Shown in pieces: positions 26,309-35,329 of a stretch of 64,000 nt of DNA. The stretch's first letter is position 1, and the number at the start of each line of letters is the position of its first letter. Source of the stretch: Burkholderiaceae bacterium. GTDB lineage: Bacteria > Pseudomonadota > Gammaproteobacteria > Burkholderiales > Burkholderiaceae_C. The notes below the pieces were generated by a model, which was not told the DNA's origin, ran no database searches, and worked only from the letters and a program-made list of their open reading frames with translations. A program made the translations under genes and the position numbers. The stretch lies in assembly GCA_004299095.1 (NCBI GenBank), contig SCQQ01000086.1, positions 1-64,000 of the forward strand, given 5' to 3'.

Positions 26309-27604
26309 CTACTTGGCCTGTTGCACGGCGCTGGCGGCGACGGCGGGATTGCGTTTGAGGTCGCCCAGGCTGATCAACGCGCGCCCCTTGGTTTCCGGCA
26401 GCATCACGATGCAAATCAGCGCCAGCACATAGGCCCCACCCGCGAATACGCCGATGGCCATGCCGAGCCCCATTCGCTGGCTGAGGAAACCGATCAGCGT
26501 GGGAAACAGCGCGCCAACGCCTCGGCCGAAGTTGTAGGTGAACCCCTGCCCATTGGCGCGGATCTCGGTCGGAAACAACTCGGTCAGATAGGCGCCCATG
26601 CCGCTGAAGATGCCGGACGCGGCAAACCCCAGCGGGAAGCCCATGATCAGCATGGAGGTGTCATTCAGGGGTACCTGGGTATAGAAGTAAACCGCCAAGC
26701 AGCACAGGATGGCGAAAATGATGACGTTGGCGCGCCGGCCGAGCTTGTCGGTGAGCCACGCGCCCACCAGATAGCCGCAGAACGAGCCCAGGATGATCAC
26801 CAGCAGGTAGCCGCCGGTGCCGATCACGGACAGGTGCCGCACCGTCTTTACGTAGGTGGGCAACCAGGTGGTCACGCCGTAGTAGCCGCCCTGAATGCCG
26901 GTGCAGAGCAGCGCTGCCAGCACCGTGGTTTTCAGCACCGAGGGCGAAAAAATGGTCCAGAACGAGTATCTCGTCGCGGTTTTCTCTTCCCGCGCCTTGG
27001 CCGCCGTGAAGATTTCCGGGTCGCGCACGTGCAGGCGGATGTAGAGCGCAAGCAGCGCCGGAATCGCGCCCACCCAGAACAGCGCGCGCCAGGCCCACTG
27101 TTCCGGGAAGACGGTGAAGAAGAGCGCGAACAGGATGGCCGCGACCCCCCAGCCAATGGCCCAGCCGCTTTGCACCGTGCCCACGGCCTTGCCACGGTGC
27201 GCGGAGCTAATGACTTCGCCCATCAGTACGGAGCCCACCGCCCATTCGCCGCCGAAGCCCAGGCCCTGCAGCGCGCGGGTAATGAAGATCTGCTCGAAGT
27301 TCTGCGTGAAGCCGGTGGCCACCGTGCAGAGCGAAAACCACAGCACCGTGGCCTCGAGCACGCGCACGCGGCCGTAGCGGTCGGCCAGAATGCCCGCGCC
27401 CCAGCCGCCGATGGCCGAGAACAGCAGCGTCACCGTTCCCAGGATGCCGGCCTCGCCGGCACTCATGCCCCACAGCTTCATCAGGGTAGCGATGACGAAC
27501 GTGTAGACCATGTAGTCCAGCGCGTCGATGCCCCAGCCCAGGAACGACGCCTTGAAAACGCGCTTGCCGTTGGTGTCGAGTTCCTTGTACCAATCGAGAG
27601 CCAT
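26309..27604 (-). CDS. MFS transporter, organic-acid-like (SHS-type)
   Basis: A 431-residue twelve-helix carrier. MALDWYKELDTNGKRVFKASFLGWGIDALDYMVY resembles the N-terminus of lactate/sialate-type MFS carriers. GAGILADRYGRVRVLEAT and ALQGLGFGGEWAVGSVLMGE are the characteristic loops, and YLTELFPTEIRANGQGFTYNFGRG repeats in the C-terminal half. It is 63 bases upstream of pxpA on the same strand and 5 bases downstream of an amidohydrolase gene, so it probably imports a compound used by that operon. The ATG at 27604 has GAGGTG upstream; the longer ORF is not used. Confidence 0.87.
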   Translation of the reverse strand: MALDWYKELDTNGKRVFKASFLGWGIDALDYMVYTFVIATLMKLWGMSAGEAGILGTVTLLFSAIGGWGAGILADRYGRVRVLEATVLWFSLCTVATGFTQNFEQIFITRALQGLGFGGEWAVGSVLMGEVISSAHRGKAVGTVQSGWAIGWGVAAILFALFFTVFPEQWAWRALFWVGAIPALLALYIRLHVRDPEIFTAAKAREEKTATRYSFWTIFSPSVLKTTVLAALLCTGIQGGYYGVTTWLPTYVKTVRHLSVIGTGGYLLVIILGSFCGYLVGAWLTDKLGRRANVIIFAILCCLAVYFYTQVPLNDTSMLIMGFPLGFAASGIFSGMGAYLTELFPTEIRANGQGFTYNFGRGVGALFPTLIGFLSQRMGLGMAIGVFAGGAYVLALICIVMLPETKGRALISLGDLKRNPAVAASAVQQAK

Positions 27605-27609
27605 GGTTG

Positions 27610-28530
27610 TCACCTCGTTGCTTTGGGCGCCTGTGCGGGCGGAAAGCCGTACAAACGCTCGGGATTGTTCACCAGAATCCGCTGCCGTTGCAACGGATCG
27701 GGTGCCCACGTGGCAAGCAGATTGCGCAGCCGCCCCGTGTTGGGCATGCGCGGAATGGCGACGTGCGGCCAGTCGCTGCCCCACAGCATGCGGTCGGGCG
27801 CCGCTGCGATCAGCGTCTGAGCCCACGGCACGACGTCGTCGAAGTCCTGGTCGAAGCGCGTGCTGATGCGATAGGCGCCGGACAGTTTCACCCACCAGCC
27901 CAGGTCACGCACGCACTGCATCAGGGCGCGAAAACCGGCGCTTTGCAGCCCCTCGGCGACGGGCATGTGGCCCATGTGGTCGATGACGCACGGCAGCGTG
28001 AGCTTTTCGAGCCGGGGCATGAGCGGCGGCAGGTCGCGCGCGTCCACCAGAAACTGCAAATGCCAGCCCAGTGGGGCGATGCGCTGGGCCAGCGTTTCGA
28101 GCGCGGCAAATCCCACGCCGCCGCCAAACAGCACGTTGATACGCAAGCCGCGCACGCCGGCCGCGTGCAGCGCTTCGAGTTCGCGGTCGGAAACGTCGGC
28201 AGCGACCACGGCCACGCCGCACAATCGGTCCGGATGCCGGCGCAGCGCTTCGAGCAGCAGGCGGTTGTCGGTGCCGTGCACGCTCACCTGGACCAGCACG
28301 CCGCGCGCCATGCCGCAGGCGGCAAGCATCGCGAGGTAGGCCTGTTCCGGCGCCGGCGGCGGGGTATAGCTGCGCTCGCTGACAAAGGGGTAGCGCACGC
28401 CGTCGCCAATGAGGTGTGCGTGGGTGTCGCAGGCGCCCTCCGGCACGTCGAAGGTGGCGGGTTCGACCTCTGCCAGCGGCGCTAGGCAGGCGTCGTGATC
28501 GACCGGCAGCGAGTGGGGTGAGAGCGGCAT
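27610..28530 (-). CDS. amidohydrolase-family (TIM-barrel) hydrolase
   Basis: A 306-residue metal-dependent hydrolase resembling 2-pyrone-4,6-dicarboxylate lactonase and related dicarboxylic-lactone hydrolases. GACDTHAHL carries the metal-binding His pair, the VIDHMGHMP segment a further active-site His, and RMLWGSDWPHVAIP the catalytic Asp. Other helices match the PF04909-type amidohydrolase_2 fold. It overlaps nothing, being 5 bases before the MFS gene and first in a likely operon: amidohydrolase, MFS, pxpA, pxpBC. A lactone or lactam substrate would fit the neighbours, but that is inference. Confidence 0.85.
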   Translation of the reverse strand: MPLSPHSLPVDHDACLAPLAEVEPATFDVPEGACDTHAHLIGDGVRYPFVSERSYTPPPAPEQAYLAMLAACGMARGVLVQVSVHGTDNRLLLEALRRHPDRLCGVAVVAADVSDRELEALHAAGVRGLRINVLFGGGVGFAALETLAQRIAPLGWHLQFLVDARDLPPLMPRLEKLTLPCVIDHMGHMPVAEGLQSAGFRALMQCVRDLGWWVKLSGAYRISTRFDQDFDDVVPWAQTLIAAAPDRMLWGSDWPHVAIPRMPNTGRLRNLLATWAPDPLQRQRILVNNPERLYGFPPAQAPKATR

Positions 28531-28886
28531 TCTGGGCGTCTCCGTTTCAGTGTTGGGTCAGCGGCAGGCCGCCGGAGGACAGCGCGCCGTGTGCCGCATG
28601 AATGATGCGGTTGTAGCGCTTTCCCCGCCGTTCGGCCGGCATGGCGTGTTTGATCGGCGTTCCGTTGATGCGGGGAACTTCTGCGCCGAGTGCAGCCTGC
28701 CGCGGCCCGGCCGCGCCAGGGTTTTTCGGTGCCCAGCGCCCTGGACGGCCTGTCGGGAAACGCCGCGGTGACGCTGGCGCGCGCCGGGCGGAAGGTTTCG
28801 ACTCGCCCGCGATTCCTGCGCCGCCGCGGCCGCCGTTTTATGCTTGCGCCACGATCCTTTTGAACGGAAATGACGGGAGCACGACT
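28531..28886. other. divergent intergenic region (amidohydrolase/amidase)
   Basis: 356 bases between two genes that diverge, so it should hold promoters for both. A TATGCT near 28839 could be the -10 of the amidase but lacks a good -35. I see no operator palindrome and no neighbouring regulator gene in the window. Confidence 0.35.
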
Positions 28887-30239
28887 TTGAACACCATCGA
28901 CCAGCACGCCGCCGCTCTGGCGGCCGGCAAGACCACAGCGCTCGCGCTCGCACAGGCAGCGCTTGCGCGAGCCCGTGATCCCGCCGGCGAAGGCGCACGC
29001 GTGTTCACGCGGCTGGACGAGGCGCGGGCGCTGGCCGCCGCGCGCGCCTCCGACGCGCTGCGCTCCGCCGGCATCGTGCGCTCGCCGCTCGAAGGCCTTC
29101 CGGTGTCCGTCAAGGACTGCTTCGACATCGCGGGCCAGGTCACCACCGCGGGTTCGGCGGTGCTGAAAGACGCGGCACCGGCCGCGCGCAACGCGCCGGT
29201 GGTCGATCGCCTGATCGCCGCGGGCGCGGTGATCGTCGGCCGCACCAACATGAGCGAGTTCGCCTTTTCCGGCCTGGGCATCAACCCGCACTACGGCACG
29301 CCGCGCAATCCGTGGGATCGGGCGGGCGGCGGCCGCATCCCGGGCGGCTCCAGCAGCGGTGCCGCGGTGTCCGTGGCCGACGGCATGGCGGTCGTCGGGA
29401 TCGGCACGGATACCGGCGGTTCGGTGCGCATCCCGTCCGCGCTGTGCGGGTTGACCGGCTTCAAGCCCACGCAGCGGCGCGTGCCGACCACGGGCGTGCT
29501 GCCGCTCTCCACGTCGCTCGATTCCATCGGTGGGCTGACCGCGAGCGTGCGCTGCTGCGCCATCGTCGATGCGATTCTCGCGGGCGAGGAACCGGTGCCG
29601 CCGGCCATGCGCCCGGTGAAGGACGCGCGCTTCCTGGTACCCGAGAACGTCGTGTTGGATGAACTCGATGCCGACGTGGCCGCGGCGTTCGAGCGCGCCC
29701 TTTCGCGCCTGTCGGCCGCCGGCGCGCGCATCACGCATCAGGCCGTTCCCGAACTGGCCGAGTTTTCTGAATTGCACCGGCACGGTACCTTGCCCGCGGC
29801 CGAATCCTGGGCCTGGCACCGGGCGCTGCTGGCGCGCGCCGAAGGCCAATATGACCCGCACGTGTCGCATCGCATCCGGCGCGGCGAAAAAATGAATGCC
29901 GCTGATTACATCGATTTGCTGGCGGGGCGCAAGCGCTGGATCGCGGCCATGGCAGCGCGCACCGCGGCGTTCGACGCGCTGCTCATGCCCACGGTGGCGT
30001 GCGTGGCGCCCAAGGTCGCCGCGCTGGAACCGCCGCACGACGACGCCTACTGGGCCGCCAACCGCCTGATCCTGCGCAACACCACGATCATCAATTTCCT
30101 CGATGGCTGCGCGCTGTCGCTGCCGTGCGGGAGCGCCGGCGAGGCGCCGGTCGGGCTGATGCTGGCGGGCATTGCCGGGACCGATCGGGACATCCTGGCC
30201 CTGGGCCTGGGCGTCGAAAGTTGCCTCGGCGGCGGGTGA
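28887..30239 (+). CDS. amidase signature family hydrolase
   Basis: A 450-residue enzyme with the Ser-cisSer-Lys triad. Lys is in LPVSVKDCFDIAG, the cis-Ser in PGGSSSGAAVSVADG, and the nucleophile Ser in IGTDTGGSVRIPSALCG. The family includes amidases, the GatA transamidase subunit, and allophanate or indoleacetamide hydrolases; the substrate is not known. There is no good ATG: TTG at 28887 follows a GGGAG ribosome-binding site by seven bases, so I use it. It is divergent from the amidohydrolase gene and precedes the kdp locus. Confidence 0.87.
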   Translation: MNTIDQHAAALAAGKTTALALAQAALARARDPAGEGARVFTRLDEARALAAARASDALRSAGIVRSPLEGLPVSVKDCFDIAGQVTTAGSAVLKDAAPAARNAPVVDRLIAAGAVIVGRTNMSEFAFSGLGINPHYGTPRNPWDRAGGGRIPGGSSSGAAVSVADGMAVVGIGTDTGGSVRIPSALCGLTGFKPTQRRVPTTGVLPLSTSLDSIGGLTASVRCCAIVDAILAGEEPVPPAMRPVKDARFLVPENVVLDELDADVAAAFERALSRLSAAGARITHQAVPELAEFSELHRHGTLPAAESWAWHRALLARAEGQYDPHVSHRIRRGEKMNAADYIDLLAGRKRWIAAMAARTAAFDALLMPTVACVAPKVAALEPPHDDAYWAANRLILRNTTIINFLDGCALSLPCGSAGEAPVGLMLAGIAGTDRDILALGLGVESCLGGG

Positions 30240-30440
30240 CCGGACGAGCCGTCGCGTGGCCGGCTGACGTTGTCGCTCGGCGCCGCCGGCTCGACCCGAA
30301 TGGTTCGCACGCCGTGCTGCACTGCACGCTGGTGCACCGAAGCGCGCGTTGCCCCAGCCTTGACTCGGGGGAGCGGAACGCCAGGCGCTTGTCCGTCTTG
30401 ATGCGTACTTGATATCGGTGCCGTCAATCTTGGCGGCAAT

Positions 30441-30446
30441 TTGACG
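30441..30446 (+). promoter_or_regulatory. possible -35 box of the kdp operon
   Basis: TTGACG lies 93 bases before kdpF. A sequence TCATAC begins 17 bases after it and would be a poor -10, as expected for a promoter that needs an activator such as KdpE. Weak evidence. Confidence 0.3.
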
Positions 30447-30538
30447 CCGCGGTTTCTAACATTTCATACCGGATCATCGGACGGCGTGGCGTTGTTCCGG
30501 GCGGCTGGCGCCGGGATGCGCGCAAAGGGGCATATCGC

Positions 30539-30637
30539 ATGGATTCCCTCATCGTCATTTACTGGCTGGCCGGCGCCGGCGCGATCGGCCTCTTCGTTTA
30601 TCTGGGCTACGCCTTGCTGCGGCCCGAGAAATTCTGA
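30539..30637 (+). CDS. kdpF: KdpF small subunit of the K+ transport ATPase
   Basis: A 32-residue ORF too short for the ORF track. After an AAGGGG SD it encodes a single hydrophobic helix (LIVIYWLAGAGAIGLFVYLG) followed by YALLRPEKF, the conserved KdpF ending. KdpF stabilises the KdpABC complex in the membrane. It is the first gene of the kdp locus. Confidence 0.9.
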   Translation: MDSLIVIYWLAGAGAIGLFVYLGYALLRPEKF

Positions 30638-30649
30638 GGCGCGGTAGCG

Positions 30650-30733
30650 ATGCAAGACCTGTTGTTCGTCGGCCTTGCGGCTGGTTTTTTCGTCGCCACC
30701 GCCTGGCTGCTGCTGGCGCTGCGACGGCTTTGA
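30650..30733 (+). CDS. 27-residue putative membrane peptide between kdpF and kdpA
   Basis: An ORF of 28 codons, 12 bases after kdpF and 9 before kdpA, too short for the track. It reads MQDLLFVGLAAGFFVATAWL and ends LLLALRRL: one membrane helix with a basic end. A similar short helix is found near kdpF in other bacteria, but I know of no assigned role. Tight spacing in the operon argues that it is translated. Confidence 0.6.
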   Translation: MQDLLFVGLAAGFFVATAWLLLALRRL

Positions 30734-30742
30734 AGGTCTCGC

Positions 30743-32449
30743 ATGGAGCTCAAGATCGTCGAGTTTGTCGTCGTTCTGGCCACGATGACCGGGGCCGCGG
30801 TACTCATGGGCCGCTGGTTGGCGCGCGCGTTCGGCGATACCCGCCATTGGGCAGTCGAGCGCCTCTCGTACCGGGCGCTGGGCATCGATCCGGCCGAGCG
30901 CATGGGCTGGGCGCGCTATGGCCTCGCGCTGCTGCTGTCGAACGCCGCGATGATGGCGCTGGGCTATCTGCTGTTGCGCCTGCAGGGCGTGCTGCCCTTG
31001 AATGACCTGGGCAACCCGGCGCAAACACCCGATCTGGCGTTCAACACCGCCGCTTCGTTCATCACCAACACCAACTGGCAGGCCTACGCGGGCGAGAGCA
31101 GTCTGTCGAACGCCACGCAAATGGTGGCGATCACTTTCCTGATGTTCTGCGGCGCCACCACGGGCGTGGCGGCCGCGGGCGGCTTCATCCGCGCGCTGGC
31201 GCGCGCGGGCAGCCAGGACCTGGGCAATTACTGGGTGGATTTCATGCGTGTGCTGTGGCGCGTGATGCTGCCGCTCAGCTTCATCCTGGCGCTGGTTTAT
31301 GTGTGGCAGGGCATTCCGCAGACGCTCGACAGTCAGACCCTCGCCGCCACGGTCGAGGGCGCACGCCAACAGATCGTCCTGGGGCCGGTGGCGAGCCTCG
31401 AGACCATCAAGCACATCGGCACCAATGGCGGCGGTTTTTTCAACGCGAACGCCGCGCACCCGTTCGAGAATCCCACGCCGCTGGTCAACCTGCTGCACAT
31501 CCTGTCGATGCTGCTGATTCCTGCGGCGCTCACCGTCACCTTCGGCACGATGCTGGCGCGGAAAAAGCAGGGTTGGATCTTCTTCGGCGCCTTCCTGATC
31601 ATGCTCGTCGGCTTCCTGGCGCTGGTCTACGGCGCGGAGCAGGCCGGCAATCCCCTGCTCGCGCGCGCCGGTGCCGACCAGGTGGTCAGCGGCGCGCAGC
31701 CCGGCGGCAACATGGAGGGCAAGGAACTGCGCTTCGGCATTGCCGACAGCGCGCTATTCGTCGCCGCCACCACGGCGACGACCGCCGGCTCGGTGAACGC
31801 CATGCATGACTCGCTCACCCCGTTGGGCGGCCTGGCACCCCTGGCGCAGATGATGCTCAACAGCGGGTTCGGCGGCGACGGCGTGGGCTTCGTCAACCTC
31901 ATCCAGTACGCCATCCTCACGGTGTTTCTGGCCGGCATGATGATCGGCCGCACGCCGGAATTCCTGGGCAAGAAGATCGAGGCGCGCGAAATCAAGCTGG
32001 TGATGCTCTCGGTGCTCGTACACCCCGCGGCCATCCTTGGTTTGACGGCGCTGGCCTGTTTATGGCCCGAAACGGCGGCGAGCCTCGGCAACCACGGCCC
32101 GCACGGGTTTTCCGAAGTGCTTTACGCCTACGCCTCAGGCACGGCCAACAATGGTTCGGCGTTCGCCGGCCTGAACGCCGATACGCCGTTTTTCAACACC
32201 ACCATCGGCCTGGCGATGCTGGTGGGCCGCTACCTGACGCTGTTGCCCATGCTGGCCGTGGCCGGCGCGCTTGCAGCCAAGAAAACGGTGGCGGCCGGCG
32301 CCGGGACCTTTCCCACCGCCACGCCGCTCTTCATGGGGCTGCTGGTGTTCGTGGTGCTGGTGGTGGGCGGGCTCACCTTCCTGCCGGCGCTGGCGCTCGG
32401 ACCCGTGGTCGAGCAGTTGCAGATGCTGGCCGGCCACGTTTATCCCTGA
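30743..32449 (+). CDS. kdpA: potassium-transporting ATPase subunit A
   Basis: A 568-residue, ten-helix protein of the SKT superfamily, giving the K+ selectivity filter of the Kdp pump. [40 protein letters not shown] and [20 protein letters not shown] are filter loops with the conserved Gly-rich segments. It forms the ion-conducting unit that feeds potassium to KdpB. It precedes kdpC, not kdpB as usual. Confidence 0.98.
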   Translation: MELKIVEFVVVLATMTGAAVLMGRWLARAFGDTRHWAVERLSYRALGIDPAERMGWARYGLALLLSNAAMMALGYLLLRLQGVLPLNDLGNPAQTPDLAFNTAASFITNTNWQAYAGESSLSNATQMVAITFLMFCGATTGVAAAGGFIRALARAGSQDLGNYWVDFMRVLWRVMLPLSFILALVYVWQGIPQTLDSQTLAATVEGARQQIVLGPVASLETIKHIGTNGGGFFNANAAHPFENPTPLVNLLHILSMLLIPAALTVTFGTMLARKKQGWIFFGAFLIMLVGFLALVYGAEQAGNPLLARAGADQVVSGAQPGGNMEGKELRFGIADSALFVAATTATTAGSVNAMHDSLTPLGGLAPLAQMMLNSGFGGDGVGFVNLIQYAILTVFLAGMMIGRTPEFLGKKIEAREIKLVMLSVLVHPAAILGLTALACLWPETAASLGNHGPHGFSEVLYAYASGTANNGSAFAGLNADTPFFNTTIGLAMLVGRYLTLLPMLAVAGALAAKKTVAAGAGTFPTATPLFMGLLVFVVLVVGGLTFLPALALGPVVEQLQMLAGHVYP

Positions 32450-32462
32450 AGCGAGGCACACG

Positions 32463-33161
32463 ATGGATCCCTCGAACCCCAGTTCCGCTGCGCCCACGGC
32501 ACCGCCCGAGGCATCGCCCGTCAGCGGCTTGCTGGGCCCTTGTCTGCGCGGCGCCCTGTTCGTGGCCTTGATCACCGGTCTGGCCTATCCCTTGCTCGCC
32601 ACCGGCGTGGCGCAACTCGCCCTGCCGTATCAAGCCAACGGCAGCCTGATTCGCGAGAACTCGCGGGTCGTGGGCTCCGCGCTCATCGGCCAGCCGTTCA
32701 CCGCCGAACGCTATTTCCATCCGCGTCCCAGCGCGACCACGGCGCCCGACCCCGAAGACGCGAGCAAGACCGTCGCGTCGCCGTACGACGCCGACGCTTC
32801 GTCCGGCAGCAACCTGGGGCCGACCAGCCAGGCGCTGATCGATGCGGTGCGGCAGCGCGTCGCGCACTACCGCCAAAGCAACGGCCTTGCGGCCGATGCG
32901 CCCGTGCCGGTGGATGCGGTGACGGCGTCCGCCTCGGGGCTGGACCCGGACATCTCGGTGGCCAACGCCGAGCTGCAGGTCGGTCGTGTCGCCCGGGCGC
33001 GCCGGTTGCAGCCCGCCCAGGTGCGGCACCTGGTGCAGATGCTTGTCGAGCCGCGCGTGCTCGGTCTGCTCGGTGAGCCGCGCGTCAATGTGTTGCGCCT
33101 GAACCTGGCGCTGGACCGGCTGGCCGCCCGTTCGGGCCATGGCGTGGTCGCGGCCCAATGA
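32463..33161 (+). CDS. kdpC: potassium-transporting ATPase subunit C
   Basis: A 232-residue subunit with one N-terminal membrane helix ([26 protein letters not shown]). [19 protein letters not shown] and [11 protein letters not shown], then [23 protein letters not shown], are KdpC signatures. It is longer than the usual 190 residues, with an N-terminal acidic/Pro-rich extension of about 20 residues and a lengthened loop before [11 protein letters not shown]. KdpC may help potassium or ATP binding. It lies before kdpB here, 13 bases after kdpA. Confidence 0.96.
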   Translation: MDPSNPSSAAPTAPPEASPVSGLLGPCLRGALFVALITGLAYPLLATGVAQLALPYQANGSLIRENSRVVGSALIGQPFTAERYFHPRPSATTAPDPEDASKTVASPYDADASSGSNLGPTSQALIDAVRQRVAHYRQSNGLAADAPVPVDAVTASASGLDPDISVANAELQVGRVARARRLQPAQVRHLVQMLVEPRVLGLLGEPRVNVLRLNLALDRLAARSGHGVVAAQ

Positions 33162-33181
33162 CATGATGGGAGAGACGCGCC

Positions 33182-35275
33182 ATGGCTGACAAGAAAGTGC
33201 GCGCGCTGTTCGATCGCGCCCTCGTGCGCCCGGCGCTGCGCGATGCGCTGCGCAAGCTTGCCCCGCAAGCGCAGTGGCGCAATCCGGTGATGTTCGTGGT
33301 GTACCTGGGCGCCATCCTGACCTCGGTGCTGTTTTTCCAGGCGCTGGGCGGCCACGGGGAGGCGCCGGCCGGATTCATCCTGGCGATCGCGCTGTGGCTG
33401 TGGTTCACGGTGCTGTTTGCCAACTTCGCCGAGGCGCTGGCCGAGGGGCGCAGCAAGGCCCAGGCGGCCAACCTGCGCCGCCTGAAGACGCAAACCTGGG
33501 CCAAGAAGCTGCAGGGCGGCGAATACACCGGCGGGCGCGTGCGTGATCCATCCGGCTGGGCGCGGGTCGCGGCCGACAGCTTGCGCCAGAGCGACATCGT
33601 GCTGATCGAGGCGGGCGACGTGATCCCGGCCGACGGCGAAGTCATCGATGGCGTCGCCTCGGTCGATGAATCGGCCATCACCGGCGAATCGGCGCCGGTG
33701 ATCCGCGAAGCGGGCGGCGATTTCTCGGCCGTGACCGGCGGCACGCGCGTGCTCTCGGACTGGATCGCGGCGCGTGTGACGGCGAACCCGGGCGAAACCT
33801 TCGTCGATCGCATGATCGCCATGGTCGAGAGCGCGAGCCGCCGTAAAACGCCCAACGAAATCGCGCTCACCATCCTGCTGGTGGGGCTGACGCTGGTGTT
33901 TCTGCTGGTCATCGTCACCCTGCGGCCGTTTTCATCGTTTGCCGTGGCGCAGGCGGGCGCGGGCAGCGTGGTCAGCGTGACGGTGCTGGTGGCGCTGCTG
34001 GTGTGCCTGATCCCGACCACCATCGGCGGGCTCCTGAGTGCCATCGGCGTGGCCGGGATGAGCCGCATGATGCAGGCCAACGTCATCGCCACGTCGGGCC
34101 GCGCGGTGGAGGCGGCGGGCGACGTGGACGTGCTGCTGCTGGACAAGACCGGCACCATCACCTTGGGCAATCGCCAGGCCAGTGCCTTTTTGCCCGCCCG
34201 GGGGGTGAGCGAGCAGCAACTGGCCGACGCGGCGCAGCTCGCTTCGCTGGCCGACGAAACGCCCGAGGGCCGCAGCATCGTGGTGCTGGCCAAGCGGAAG
34301 TTCAATTTGCGCGAGCGCGACGTGGAGAAGCTGGGCGCGCATTTCGTGCATTTCACGGCGCAAACCCGCATGAGTGGCGTCGACCTGGCGGGCGGCCGCG
34401 TCATCCGCAAGGGCGCGGCCGACGCCATCCGCAGGCACGTCGAAGCGCTCGACGGCCGCCTGGCGCCCGAGTTGCAGCAAATCGTCGACGCGGTGGCGCG
34501 CCGCGGCGCCACCCCGCTGGTGGTGGCCGAAGGCCGGCGCGCGCTCGGCGTGGTGGAACTGAAAGACGTCGTCAAGGGCGGCATCAACGAGCGCTTTGCC
34601 GAGTTGCGCCGGATGGGGATCAAGACGGTGATGATCACCGGCGACAACCGCCTCACGGCGGCGGCCATCGCCGCCGAGGCAGGCGTCGACGACTTTCTGG
34701 CCGAAGCCACGCCGGAAGCCAAGCTGGCGCTGATCCGCGACTATCAGGCGCGGGGCCAGCTGGTGGCCATGACCGGAGACGGCACCAACGACGCGCCGGC
34801 GCTGGCGCAAGCCGACGTGGCCGTGGCCATGAACACCGGCACCCAAGCCGCCAAGGAAGCCGGCAACATGGTCGATCTGGACAGCAACCCGACCAAGCTG
34901 ATCGAGATCGTCGAGACCGGCAAGCAGATGCTGATGACGCGCGGCGCGCTCACCGTCTTCAGTGTCGCCAACGACGTGGCCAAGTACTTCGCCATCGTTC
35001 CGGCGGCGTTCGTCAGCACCTACCCGCAACTGGACGCGTTGAACGTGATGCGGCTCGCGAGCCCCGAGTCGGCCATCCTGTCGGCGGTGGTCTTCAACGC
35101 GCTCATCATCGTGCTCCTGATCCCGCTGGCGCTCAAAGGGGTGGCTTATCGCGCCGTCGGCGCGGCGGCCCTGCTGCGGCGCAACGTGCTCCTCTACGGC
35201 GTCGGCGGCCTGATCGTCCCGTTCGTCGGCATCAAGGGGATCGACGTGGTGCTCGCCGCGCTGGGGCTGGCGTGA
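33182..35275 (+). CDS. kdpB: potassium-transporting P-type ATPase subunit B
   Basis: A 697-residue type IA P-ATPase, the energising subunit of Kdp. [17 protein letters not shown] has the phosphorylated Asp at about residue 321, [19 protein letters not shown] is the actuator motif, and [25 protein letters not shown]-like sequence is the hinge (P-domain) signature. [19 protein letters not shown] is a Kdp-specific membrane segment. It is encoded after kdpC rather than between kdpA and kdpC. Confidence 0.98.
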   Translation: MADKKVRALFDRALVRPALRDALRKLAPQAQWRNPVMFVVYLGAILTSVLFFQALGGHGEAPAGFILAIALWLWFTVLFANFAEALAEGRSKAQAANLRRLKTQTWAKKLQGGEYTGGRVRDPSGWARVAADSLRQSDIVLIEAGDVIPADGEVIDGVASVDESAITGESAPVIREAGGDFSAVTGGTRVLSDWIAARVTANPGETFVDRMIAMVESASRRKTPNEIALTILLVGLTLVFLLVIVTLRPFSSFAVAQAGAGSVVSVTVLVALLVCLIPTTIGGLLSAIGVAGMSRMMQANVIATSGRAVEAAGDVDVLLLDKTGTITLGNRQASAFLPARGVSEQQLADAAQLASLADETPEGRSIVVLAKRKFNLRERDVEKLGAHFVHFTAQTRMSGVDLAGGRVIRKGAADAIRRHVEALDGRLAPELQQIVDAVARRGATPLVVAEGRRALGVVELKDVVKGGINERFAELRRMGIKTVMITGDNRLTAAAIAAEAGVDDFLAEATPEAKLALIRDYQARGQLVAMTGDGTNDAPALAQADVAVAMNTGTQAAKEAGNMVDLDSNPTKLIEIVETGKQMLMTRGALTVFSVANDVAKYFAIVPAAFVSTYPQLDALNVMRLASPESAILSAVVFNALIIVLLIPLALKGVAYRAVGAAALLRRNVLLYGVGGLIVPFVGIKGIDVVLAALGLA

Positions 35276-35329
35276 CCGGCGGGCCGCTTGTCGCGTGCAG
35301 AATCCACGGCGTCGAACCGAGTGCAGATC

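Noticed and set aside
25283-27820. 845-codon plus-strand ORF opposite the pxp and MFS genes
   Set aside because: The opposite strand encodes clear PxpB/PxpC, PxpA and MFS proteins over the same bases.
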